DNA of 64,000 nt from Isoetes taiwanensis. Its lineage: Eukaryota; Streptophyta; Lycopodiopsida; Isoetales; Isoetaceae. Position 1 is the first letter of the stretch, and every line of letters begins with the position of its first letter. The stretch is taken from positions 1 to 64,000 of the forward strand of contig JAJEKV010000385.1 in NCBI GenBank assembly GCA_021234155.1, in the 5' to 3' direction. The translations under genes and the position numbers were made by a program. Shown here in pieces: positions 48,800-59,780 of the stretch. Below the pieces are notes generated by a model, which worked only from the letters and a program-made list of their open reading frames with translations, was not told the DNA's origin and did no database searches.

Positions 48800-49660
48800 T
48801 AAGTGACTGAAAATTCAAAATATAGCAGAGTAGCCTAGAAGTTGAGGAGAATGCTTCCTTCTTTTCAACAGGTGTTTCCTTCATAGTCCTTAAGAATTAG
48901 TTGGCCTGAGTTCTAGAGTAGCGGGCAAGCTAAAAACTTGTAGGACATTTTTCTAGGAAGCAAAAAAATTCGAAACCAATTTAAGGACGTGAACAACATA
49001 GAACAATGATGATCAATATTATATTGAATGTGGACCACCCAAAGACTCCATGGAATAAAGTAGTGACAAGGACAAGGTGACATGTGAGGACTAACCACCC
49101 AATTTGAGTCTAGATTTCTTAAAAACACGACATTGCCTCCGTTTAGTGTAGGCTTTCTGAGAGTAAAGAAAGTACATCATTCTTAATTACAAAAATGATT
49201 GAAAATAACCCCAACTGATGTAAATGACGGCAAAGGTGAATCTTACAAGTAACCAAAAATTTGAAATTTAGAATGGTAGTCTAGGAGTTGAAGAGAAATT
49301 TCGTACTTTAAAATAGAGATTTTCCTTTAGATTAGCTGGCCATAATTCTAGATTAGCAGTCAAGCTAAAAGCTTGCAAGACATTTTTCTCTCTAAAGCAT
49401 GAAAAGTTCTTAAATCAACTAACACAGATAAGGATGTGAAAAACATAGAACATTGATGGCCAATATAGTACTATAGATCACTCAAAGACTCCATTGAATA
49501 AAGTGGTGATAAAGACAAGGTGACATGTGAGGGCTAACCACCCATGTTGAGGCGAAAATTTTGAAGCAATACTACCTCCATTTTGTGTGGGCATTTTAAG
49601 GGAAAACAAAGTGATTGAAAATATCCTCAATGTATGATTGCATTTAAATTTATATTTCTG
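48800..49660. repeat. Tandem repeat of about 443 bp, two units
   Basis: Unit one (about 48800-49240) and unit two (about 49241-49660) share, in order, TAG(C/T)CTAG(A/G)AGTTGA, a GATTAGCTGGCC-like phrase, CAAGCTAAAA(A/G)CTTG, GACATTTTTCT, AACATAGAACA, CAAAGACTCCAT, GACAAGGTGACATGTGAGG, CTAACCACCCA and an ACTACCTCC/TTGCCTCC end. The CAAAGACTCCA words are at 49040 and 49483. A third, distant copy of the 3' part is at 55643-55795. No coding frame of note. Confidence 0.8.
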
Positions 49661-52600
49661 AGAATTTAAATGCGCAAATACTCCACCAACTAGAGTTTTT
49701 TTCCACCAAATTATCTTTTGGCAATGCCATAGCTTGTTCTACACTAATTACTTCAAAGGCTTGTTGAAGCCCTTCTAATGCAATTATGTATGGCAATGAA
49801 GTTCTCAAAGCTTATAGAATGGTCAACATACAAGTCACATTTAACAAAATAAGCAATGGGGTGGCAGAAGCGTGCAGCCCCATGGACATTGGACACCCCA
49901 ACTTCGGTATGTGTTCATGATAATCCAAGATAGTTGCTTGCTCATGCACAAACCCACCGAGTTGCTTGGGATCGGTTGGCATTCATATTAGTGCTAGAGT
50001 TGAAATTATTAAGGGTTCGGAGAAACACTTGGTGGTCTCTTGCCGCAGTTGTCCCTTCGGTCACATCACCGCCAAGTCGGTCCTTAGTAGTACCAATATG
50101 GCTTCCTTATTGCAAGCCCCACATGTCAAAATATATAAAGTCATTGCAATAATCTAAAATTTCATGTTGGCGATCTTGAGGAGGATGGTATGATTAAGGT
50201 GGCTTATTTCAAATGCATCCTTTCAAAATGCACATGCGATCTAGGCATGATAAACTTCTCATTGTAGAGAGTAAAGTCATCATTTCAAAATTCAGTAGGG
50301 GCTCTGAATAGTGAAGATGACTCTCCTAGTTTACGCCTTCTCTCTTTGTATCCCTTTAGGTGCTCTGTTCTGCTCTCACTCACGATTTCTTGATCCTGCT
50401 GCGTAGAGGCTTCTTGGCCCCTCGGCTCAGTATCTCGAAGATCTCTCTTCACAAGTTTATTAGATCTGGTAGGCAAGATCCGGATCGACATTTGCATCCA
50501 AGTCCATCCTTCGACTAGCTCGCTTGAAAAGTCCGCTCCTGTCCTTCCGATAAGTACAAGGATTTTGTGATGTTTTTGATAAGGTAAGCTTGAGACTGTC
50601 GTCCTTGATGCCCCATTGATCTTTAGCGAGGGACGACCCGCTATTTGGCCCTATCTATGGCTTCATGCCAATGTGAATTGGAGATTTTCGGTTATATCGG
50701 GGAGAATCTTTTTGGGTTTATTAGGACATTCTCATTCACCCATGAGGAGCTGCCATCTTCTTTGTTTCCAAGAAGGATGGTTCTTTTCTTTCTTGGTTGT
50801 GCATTATCAGCGGCCTCAACAAGATCATTGTGAATAAAAGCTATCCTCTCCTCACGATTCCACGATACTTCACGAAAATTGATCTTGAGGTGTCTATAAT
50901 CTTATCGCATCGGGGAAGGTGATGAGTGAAAGACATCCTTCGAACTTCGGTATGGTCATTTTGAGTATACCATCATGCCTTTCGCCTTACCAATGCTCAA
51001 TGGTCTTCGACACATGGCTAACGATGTTTTTAGGAGTTTTGGATCTTTATGTTATCATCTATCTAGATGATATTACAGTTTATTCGAAGACTTTGGAGGC
51101 ATGAAGAACATGTCGGGAAGGTCAGCGGAAGCTACGGGAACATGGACTTTATGCCAAAGCCGGAGAAATGTCGATTGGCGGGACAATGTCGCGTTTTCTG
51201 GGCTATCACATCACGTCTCGGGGCATTACCATGGATCTAGAAGGTCATCTTGATTGGAAAAACACCTTCCTCGGTCAAAAAGATGCAGTGCTTCTTGGGG
51301 TTTGCCAATTTTTATCGCCGCTTCATCAAGGACTATTAGGAGATCGTCTTGCCTTTGACCGTCTCACTAGGAAGGATGTTCTTTTTTTAAGTGGACAAGC
51401 TGAAGTAGAATCGGCATTCATCACTCTGAAGCATGCTTTTAAAGGCTTTTGTTCTTGCACCCGGATCCTGCGCGTCCCTATATTCTGAAGGCGATGCATC
51501 AGATTTTGCTCTTGGCGACACCCGTCGCCTATTATTCCGAAAGTTCCAGGGATAAATCAACTATCCTATTTATGATAAGGAACTTTTGGCGATTGTTGAC
51601 TCTTTTGAAGTGGCGTATGCGATTTCTTGAGGGTTCTCCTCATAAGGTGTTGTGTATATGGACCATCCCAATGGAGTATTTTACCGATACGCTTTCGAGT
51701 TCTTAATCATCGCCGGGCTCGGTGGCATACGCAGTGCTATCTCGCTTTGATTTCATCATCAAGTTTTCGACTGGCACGCGGCTTAAAGGGAAACCATGAT
51801 GCTTTCTCGCCGGATCTTATTTTGAACCCTAAGGAGGGGCGACAGATTTGATCAAGTAATCGCGAGGTTATTCTAGGACGTCGTTCATGACTCATGGCCA
51901 TCACTTGTTCGAGAGGCCTCATGATACATTCTTGTTGGAGGCTATTCGAGCATCTCTTCCTTCGATCCATTGGCACGAGGGATATAATATCACGGCTTGG
52001 CTCGGCATCATCTTCGAAAATGTGGTTTTTGGACTATGATCATTTTGGGGTTCAGGATGGACTTCTATTTCTTGATGGATTCTGTATATTAGAATGGTGC
52101 CCCTCAATTCAAGTTTTGTAGTCTGTCATGATTCTCCTCTCGCCCGGCCATTTTGGCATTGCCAAGACTCTAGAACTTATTGCTCGAGATTATTAGTGGC
52201 CAGGTCTCCGCCGCACTGTTGAGACTTTTGTACGCTCATGTGATATTTGTTGTCATGCAAAAGCTCCCAAGCACCGCCCACATGGCCTGCTTCACCCTTT
52301 ACCAGTTCCAGCCGGTCCTTGGAAGAATATTTCGGTGGATTTTATTGTCGAGCTTCCATCCTTCCAGGGTCATGACGCCATCCTTGTTGTTGTTGACCAT
52401 TTTTCCGAGATGGCACATTTCATTCCTTGCGACATTTCTATCTCGGTGAAGCCACATCGGTTCTCTTGCTTGAGAGGTGGTTCGACTCCATTGGCTTACC
52501 GGTTAACATTGTCGTTGACCGGCCCTCGGTTTGTTGCTAGCTTTTGGAAGTGTCTATTGCAACTCTTGCATGTGGAACGTTCGCTCTTGTTCGGACATCA

Positions 52601-53423
52601 CCGAGAGACCAATGGGCAGGTGGAGCGCACTAATCAAAGACTTGAGCAGTATTTGCGATGCTTCATCAATTATTAGTAGGACTGGGTTGATTGGCTACCG
52701 CTGGCAGAATTTGCTTACAATAATTCTGTCCATGCCTCCATAGGCCAGACTCCGTTCTTTATTAATTTCGCATGCATCCCTGGTGGTGTTTCATTGCTCC
52801 TGGATATGACTTCGATCAATCCCAGTGCGGGAGACGGGGCTCGAGAAGCTCCTCATGCTCTAGGATGATCTTCAGCACCATCTCCTCTAGGCCCAAGCAC
52901 GTTATCGTTATCATGCAGATCAGCACCGTCAGGACCTCCCTCATTTTTGCGGTTGGTGATCTTGTTTGGCTTTTGCATTGGGATTTGCCGACAGCTTGCC
53001 CTTGTAACAAACTCGACTACCAGCGCTTAGGTCCCTATCGGATCATTGAACGAGTTGGTGATGCTGCTTTCCATCTTGAGCTTTTGCCATCAGTTCGGCT
53101 TCACCCAGTGTTCCATGTGTCTTTGTTGAAACCCTATATGGCGAATCCATTTCCAACTCGAGTACCTCCACCACCAGTCGAGATTGATGATCATGAGGAG
53201 TTCGAGATTCGAGAGATTCTGGACTCCAAGTTTCTTCGTCGACGATTGTATTACTTTGTCGATTGGGAAGGTTACTTGCCAAGTGATAGGACCTGGGAGC
53301 ACTGCCAAAAATCGACTAATGTGCCACGATAAAATTGCGGAGTTTCACCAGGCGTTAGAACAAGCCAAGTTTGAGTACTCCGGCCCGGCTCAGGGACTCG
53401 TCGCCGTCGTGGGAGGGGGATGG
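49661..53423 (+). mobile_element. Ty3/gypsy chromovirus-type retrotransposon, internal region with frame breaks
   Basis: Plus-strand pieces in gypsy order: reverse transcriptase from about 50750 (FFVSKKDGSF), a DLE/EGDEW region near 50890-50930, GHFEYTIMPFALPNAP (about 50955) and YLDDI (51060-51074); LGYHITSRGITMD (about 51200); thumb and RNase H (TRKDV at 51365, HPDPARPYIL, PVAYYS at about 51525, YFTDT at about 51680); integrase zinc region GHFGIAKTLELIARDY (about 52150) and CDICCHAKAPKHRPHG; integrase core VDFIVELP, VVDHFSEMAHFIP, TNGQVERTNQ (about 52610); VHPVFHVSLLKPY-like phrase at about 53100; and a chromodomain FEIREILDSKF...YYFVDWEGYLPSDRTWE (53200-53300). Gag and protease are not readable between 49661 and 50700. 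Many frameshifts. The family marks it as a chromodomain gypsy element. Confidence 0.88.
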
Positions 53424-54440
53424 TGTGACGACCATAAGGATATTAAGTATCATACGAACATTATACTCGTATGTACAAAAGATGGTCGTCCTGCGGATGC
53501 AAAAGGTAGTTGCACAAGACAAGGTTTGAACTTCGCAACCTTCCAGTTGTGAATCACACACCCTTGCCAAGTGCACTAACAATATTTTTAGAGATATTCC
53601 TTCACGTCTTCCTCATATGTAGGACTATCTCCAAGAGGGCAATCAACCAATTCTACCTCGGGCACTATCTCATCCTCTACAACCTCGAATGCCTCTCCTT
53701 TTCTACGGATCGTGAAATGCGGTCGGACATCTTTTATGGCCATGTCCATCCACCCATGCCTTCTTGAAGAATCCTCGATGGCGAGCACCACTACTACCGT
53801 CAAACCTCTTGGCACCTCACTTGCTTTATTTCATCCTCTAACATTGGAGATGATGGGTCATTGCAAGTGTTATCTATATTCAAGTATGGTATGAAGGTGG
53901 CGCCTATTGTCTTGGCTTTGCAAAATTTCTACTCCCATTTGGAATGTTCTATATGCAAAATTAGATACTTGATTGAAGTTGCCTCGTATGGTGGAGGTTG
54001 GTATCATAGAACTGATGGTTTGGAGTTTGTCGCGAGGATATTCACAAAGGCAAGCATTTTCAGCTTCATATATTGCCTCGTTTAACTCGATAGCCCCTAT
54101 ATGTTGAGACTCTTGAGCATTATTTCTTTGCTTGTCGAGAATTTCAACCTGCATGAATGCGGGCTACAAGGTTTATTTAACAGTAGATTGCATGGCCAAC
54201 GCATCCTCTTGGCTTCCTATCCAAATGCATGGCCCTCAGCTAGATAGAAGCATTCTATCTTAACTCTTGTTGGCTCCTATGGTCAATCAAGAAGTGGCTT
54301 ATAATGTTCCCATCTTGAGTCAGATGTGAGGTACTAGGTTTGGATACAGTACCTTCAAATGGATTCTTATAACTAGTCTTCTCTATTGGAGTAAGCACAG
54401 TGCTTCGAGGGCTCGTATGTTCTAGTGGCATGTTCTTGTG
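53424..54440 (+). repeat. Probable 3' LTR and flank of the gypsy element
   Basis: Just after the chromodomain frame the sequence starts TGTGACGACCATAAGG, and the same start follows the chromodomain in the second copy at 63050. The two copies stay alignable for about 950 bp. The start has an imperfect hairpin (GACGACCAT...ATGGTCGTC, 53427-53493). The 3' border is not certain, and no matching 5' LTR was found before 49.9 kb. The LTR call is inference from position. Confidence 0.5.
53588..54154 (-). other. Minus-strand open frames within the gypsy 3' region, unrecognised
   Basis: 53588-53815 (IKDVRPHFTIRRKGEAFEVV followed by EDEIVPEVELVDCPLGDSPT) and 53870-54154 (EILDKQRNNAQESQHIGAIE, then NEAIYEAENACL) run opposite to the element. 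The same acidic text, DEIVPEVELVDCPLGDSPTY, is readable in the second copy at 63179-63469. The composition is protein-like. I do not recognise a family. It may be an antisense gene carried by the element or a captured fragment. Confidence 0.35.
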
Positions 54441-55288
54441 GCTACACAGCTAGATGAGATATGTACATTTTGTAAGTTGCTACTTTTTATGAATAAACTT
54501 TTTTTTTCGTCCTTACAATTAATGGGTATAAAAAGTTTTTTAGAAGATCATGGAGTAGAAGAATAAGGCAACATTTTCCTTTGTGGGTCACCAAAAGTAA
54601 GTTATGAATGGTTCCAACATATGAATGTGTCATTTGCAATATAACAATCGGGTCCAGCTTTCTTCCAAATGTGCATTTCTACGAGGCCATGTAGCTTGTA
54701 CCAATATCAAGAAATCATAATCAAGTCGACCTATTCTACATTTACAACTTCAACCAGGTCATCAAGAACACGATCATGAGCACATCAACAAGTATAAAAC
54801 CCCTATTATAACCCATCTTCGCAGTTATGCTCCGGTGAAATTTCTTTACAGCAGCAAATCCGTGAAATTTTAGCATGAAATCCGGTGCCATATCTCTACA
54901 ACAGTCGTTTTCAGTAGCAAATCCACCAAATCCGCCATAGCCAAGCACTCAAAAGTTGTCCCTGATTTGTTAGTTGTAGGGGTAAGCAATCTGGTCCCCT
55001 TTTAGGTTTGGCGGGGAATTTCGCTCCCTACCGCCCGGTCCAAAAGATCCCCCCGAGAACAAGAAAAGGGTCCTGGATAGCTTACCCGTTACAATCACTT
55101 GTTGAAGCAAGTGTAGTTCCATATTTCAATCTTATATAAGTCATACTTACCTATGGTGACATTTTCATCTCAAACGTGAAAAAATTCTCAAACAAAAAGA
55201 ACCTAGATGGTGGATATGGTACTATTCAACGACTCCATTGAATAAATTAGTTCTCATACCAAAAGAACCTAGATGATGGATATGAAAG
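54441..55288. other. Spacer, nothing recognised
   Basis: The minus-strand open frame 54742-54948 is unrecognised. 55200-55260 contains two copies of AACCTAGATG(G/A)TGGATATG and a CGACTCCATTGAATAAA phrase like that in the 443-bp tandem repeat. Confidence 0.4.
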
Positions 55289-55535
55289 GGATAACACCAC
55301 GGAACTTCGGGTGTTATGCCCTACTATAATAAACTTCGGGCGGATAACACCACGGAGCGAAGGTGTTATGCCCTATTATAACAAGCGAGGGGCCCGGAGG
55401 CCGGAGTTTGTTATAGTAGGGCATAAGCACCGAGGTTCGGATGTTATCCATTTAACTCTTGGGACCGAGAGTTTTATAGTGATTTTGTGGTGGTTTTATG
55501 GTGGTTTTCATAACAAGCTAGGTATTTATAGCCAT
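55289..55535. mobile_element. Fold-back (palindromic) element
   Basis: The left arm 55289-55334 (GGATAACACCACGGAACTTC...) is the inverted copy of 55406-55449 (...GTAGGGCATAAGCACCGAGG...GTTATCC), with a second direct copy of the arm at 55342-55386. The right end 55484-55535 matches the reverse complement of window bases 1-52 and is followed by a shorter echo at 55539-55563. Non-coding. Likely a small non-autonomous transposon family with palindromic ends. Confidence 0.75.
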
Positions 55536-55642
55536 TTGACATAACAATGTAGGTGTTTATGCACTTTTTAAATGTGTTACTAGTGGGTAACACCAATGAT
55601 GAATCGACCTCGGCCTTAAAACTTGAGGGCCAGTCGTTAAGG

Positions 55643-55795
55643 TACTAAATTGATACCATTCAAAGACACCATTAAATATATTGGTAATAAGGACATATCG
55701 CCAATAAGGACAAGATGACATGTGAGGGCTAACAACCCATCTTGAGGCTAGACTTCTCAAATCGATTGAAGCAACATTGCCTACATTTTTGCTTA
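55643..55795. repeat. Distant copy of the 443-bp tandem repeat unit (3' part)
   Basis: It shares AAAGACACCATTAAAT, GACAAGATGACATGTGAGGG, CTAACAACCCATCTTGAGGC and GAAGCAACATTGCCTACATT with the units at 49040-49170 and 49483-49600. It ends just before the poly(A) of the LINE at 55800, so the LINE may have inserted into this repeat. Confidence 0.75.
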
Positions 55796-55799
55796 ACCA

Positions 55800-58700
55800 T
55801 TTTTTTTTTTTGAAGAACTGTATCGTCAATATATTAAAAGAATGGTAATGTTACAAAGCAAGTGAGGAGGAATGAGAATTGCCCCCAAAGAGGCAAGCGA
55901 TACCTCGACACTCCACAACACACTTTAGGAAAAAACCGCAACTCTCTTTTCTTTGTACAAACCGACCATCACCATCTACAACACCCAAGAAGTCCCGCCA
56001 AATGGCAAACTTCCGCTCTACCAATCCAGGAACACCAGAAAGCTTTGAAATAGCTTGTACCGAAGTCGCTGAAACGGAGAGGTTGCAGTCTGCTGAATCC
56101 CCCCGAAAGATCCACAACGCCAGCCGGCTTCCCCAAATCAGCCACACCAACCAAGCCCGCCACGGATGCAAGGCTTGCTTTGCCGCAAGCGCGGCCAAGC
56201 ACCAGGATACACATGAAGCAGCAACTGCTGGCTAGTCAATCTCACCTGAAACAGAGCCCTAACCCAATCCCAGGCAGCCTGCAAGTGAGGGCATAAAACC
56301 AGACAATGCTCCACAGTCTCATGATGAAGGCCACAACAAGGGCAGAGGGCTCACCCGGCCTAAACTGACTCACAAGGACATTCACCCTGATACAGCGGTG
56401 CACCACCTGCCACAGAAGCACCCTAACGCTTCGATTTGGGGAAGTGAGCTCCATGTCCACGTCCAAACCGAGCGCCATCGAGGAACAGGAAGCCGCAGAG
56501 ACCATTTGCACGAAGGGGTAGTGTGTCATGAATAGCCAAACACCGGTAACAAGACCGCACAAAACAAGAAGACACAACATCCGGATGAACCTTCCAAACA
56601 CGCACCACCACATCATCACGAGGGACTATAGGAATGCGTGTAGCGGAATATTCCGCCACTTGTTCCCGAATAGCTTGGATCCACGCCTCTCTCGAAAAGC
56701 GAGCTCGAAAGAACTCCCAACGAAGCTAGTGACCACCCCAATACCAATCCTCCAAGGTGAAGCCTGGCAGCTACGCCTCCAACGGGACAACGTCCAGAGC
56801 ATGCAGTGGCATCCAAGGGCAAGTCAAAGGGGTAGAGGAACCCACAAGAAAGGAGAAGAGTGGTGATAAACCGAGGCATAATTTAGGCCGGAAGGGCACA
56901 CGACATGATCCCAAGCCCATAACACCCACAGAGAAAGGGGATGCATGTGGGAAAGGCCGAGACCATACCTTCTAACGGTGCCGGGGCAACTCCACATGCA
57001 CAGACGGCTTCCCAAAGCGCCCACACAATGGCTAAGAGCTTCAGCAACAACTTGGCAAGACTGGGGAGAAGATGCTCCATCCTCGCGGGAATGCTCCAAA
57101 CAAACTTGGAGACCAACACCTTACTATGCAATTGCCAAATCCGAGAATGGCCAAACCCCCATCCTCCCGGGGGAGACACTTCCACCAAGCCACTTTAACA
57201 ACGCCCCTTCATCATCCCGCCCCACACAAAATTCGAACAATCTTATCCAAAGCTTGTATCTTACCCTCGGGAGCTAACATCGCAGATCTTGTGTATACAC
57301 ATGGATGCTACAAAATGCGGCTTGGCAATAGTGATCCTACACGCCATGGACAACTTGCTATCCTTCCACCAATTGAGGTGTTTTACGCAGCCCACCGCAA
57401 AATCTCATCCCACACCCTCCCCATGGAAACATCCCCTCAAAGGGAATACCCAGCGACTTAGTACACACATTACTTGGAAGCACCTTCCAGGGAATAGAGC
57501 CAAACAAGGGGGGAGGCGGAGTCAATTTTGGGCCCATAGTCGCGAGCATTTACAAGGAGAAAGTATCTAGCAAACCCTTCACATTCTACAAATTCCTCTC
57601 TTACGCCACCCAAGAAGAGGAAAGTGTCATCGGCAAAGCTGGTTAATAATCTGGCGGCTACCATCACGCATCCGAAGCCCATCCACCACCCCCTCCTCCC
57701 TCCTGACCAAAAACAAGCTGAGGCAGTGCCTCCGCCACAAATCGTAAACAAAAGCGGTAGCCAAAGGGTTCGGCGCACCCCTACGCCCTAAGGAGAAAAA
57801 GCGGAGGGTTCACCACACACCACCGTGGCCGAGTGCTGACCTATGTAGCTTCATATTTGTCACGTAAAGCGTGGACCACGATACCCAAGCTAACATCATG
57901 GCGGAACAAGAACTCCCTTTGAACACTATCGTAAGCTTTGGCAAAGTCAAGCTTAAGATAGGCAATGCCTTGACTTTGTTCTCGGCCCAATAAAGGCCCT
58001 CATAAGGCTGCGGCAACATTAGACAAAATGTTCCTCCGAGGGAACAAACCCGCATACACCTTACTAATGGAAGAAGTCAGCACCGGCTTCAACTTCTCGC
58101 GGGGCTTTCATTAATAATCTTGTACACAGAGAGAACAACAAGGAGATAGGCCTCCAATCATTAATAGTAGAAGAATGCTTAACCTTAGGAATCAAGGAAA
58201 TGCATCGCGGTATTCAAGATCCTATCCATTTGAGAAGGCTGCGGCAACTCAAGATACACGGTAGGCAGGACTCACCAGCCCACTCCCAATAAGTGCGAAA
58301 AGAACTCCCCAGGGGATGTCATCCGGCCAGGACATTTATCCTTGGCCATGCACATACATGCCTCAGCTAAATCCTCTCACGGAGAGCTCCTGCTCCAAGC
58401 TCTCACGTGGTGGCCCGAGAATAGATGGCTTGGCAGCCCCCAAAACAAGCTCTGCATCTCCGCTCATAGGAAAGCGGCGATGTCGCGAAAAAACGAGAAA
58501 TGAGCATGCACATACCTCCTGCAAGTCAACGGGATCCTCCAAAGTCGGCCATCGAGGGCCAAAGCAAGGGCGCCATAGATCTTTGCATATCGTCATTGCC
58601 CTAGGCTGCTCTGAAGAAGAACAAGCCGAACTTGTGTCCCCCTCCTTCAACCGGTGGGCAGCCTTCTGCACGCACCTCACGCGCTTTAACTTTGCTCCGA

Positions 58701-59780
58701 GCAACAATACATTGTATTAACTTTGCATTCTCCCCTAATGCCATCGAAGGTCTGCGCAAGAATCTTCTCCAACTCGATGAGAGACCATGCAACTCCTGTC
58801 GCTCCTGCACCTGCTGCCTACTAAAGACCTTGGCAAAAGCAGCTTCACCACGCCCACGCGGTCACCATACCGGACATCCTTCAAAGATGAAAAGGTATCA
58901 AGCCACAACTCGGCGGGTAGAAATCCGCATCGGCCCAGGTAGGGTGTTCAAAGCGGAACAGATCCTAGAGCGAGAGGCAACGCACCTGATTTGGACAAAA
59001 CACGAGAGGTAATGATCAGAAATGGAGGTAGACAGAATGTTACTCGGTGCAAAAAGGGCACACCATCCGGTCGCATGGGGAAGCATAGCACCAGGTCATG
59101 CCTAGCATGTCGCCCGGCCTGCGCTAATCTGCCTATTACAATAGGTGAAAGACAAGTCTCGAGGGGACCTCAACCAAGGCCAAATCACGCAACAAAGCGA
59201 GACCAGCGGTCCCTCTCAAACCATGCACAACACGGGTTCGGAGCAGGCGATCCTCTGGCTCTACCATATTGAAGTCCCCTAACACACAAGCAACTGCAGT
59301 CCACCAAGGGCTGCTTAACTTATTCGGATTGTGGCCCATAAAGCACCCCGAGAAGGCTGATTAGGGGCATAAGCATTAACAATCCCCACTCACGCCCTCC
59401 CTCCAACCACTTAATTATTGCCCCTGCCAAGCCAAACACATGCTGCTGCGTATGCATTGACACTGCACATCCATCCTCCAAGCAATAAGAGTACCCCCAC
59501 CAGTCGCCCGAAGAAGAAGCAATAGAGCCAAGCGCCACCAACCATATTCATGAGCTGGACATATCACCCTTGTGACACTTATGCTCCTGAATGCAAACAA
59601 TATCGGGGCCTTGGCCGAAGTGCCAAAGAAACGAGGGACCTCTTACTACTGGGGCCGACTCCCCCGCACATTCCGGTGAGGGATGGAGCCTATTCATCCA
59701 GAAGGAGAAGTGTCGGCCCACATGCCTACCCATCGGGCCATCAGCCCCTCCATAGAGTCATCATCTAGAGGTTTGGAGGA
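55800..59780 (-). mobile_element. LINE ORF2 region: endonuclease, reverse transcriptase, zinc-binding end
   Basis: On the minus strand: an endonuclease with DIVCIQEHKCH (about 59570-59610) and GDFNMVEPEDR (59247-59286, the family's GDFN motif); reverse transcriptase with SSISKVYAGLFPRRNILSNV (about 58010-58075), LKLDFAKAYDSVQREFLF (about 57900-57957, catalytic Asp) and SFADDTFLFLGG (57605-57640, the FADD active site); and a zinc-binding C-terminal region where LLWQVVHRCIRVNV (about 56370-56430) is followed by HHETVEHCL-type text (56275-56345). Poly(A) is seen as T12 at 55800-55811. At least ten frame changes break the ORF. It is a nearly full-length, dead L1-type copy. Confidence 0.88.

Noticed and set aside
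53184-53552. Plus-strand 122-codon frame as a separate gene after the chromodomain
   Set aside because: It is a frame-shifted reading of the chromodomain end that runs on into the probable LTR.
55862-59012. Plus-strand open frames of more than 100 codons over the LINE (for example 55879-56235, 57072-57461, 58316-58720)
   Set aside because: The minus strand carries the endonuclease, reverse transcriptase and zinc-region motifs in order. The plus frames are proline/threonine-rich complements of it.
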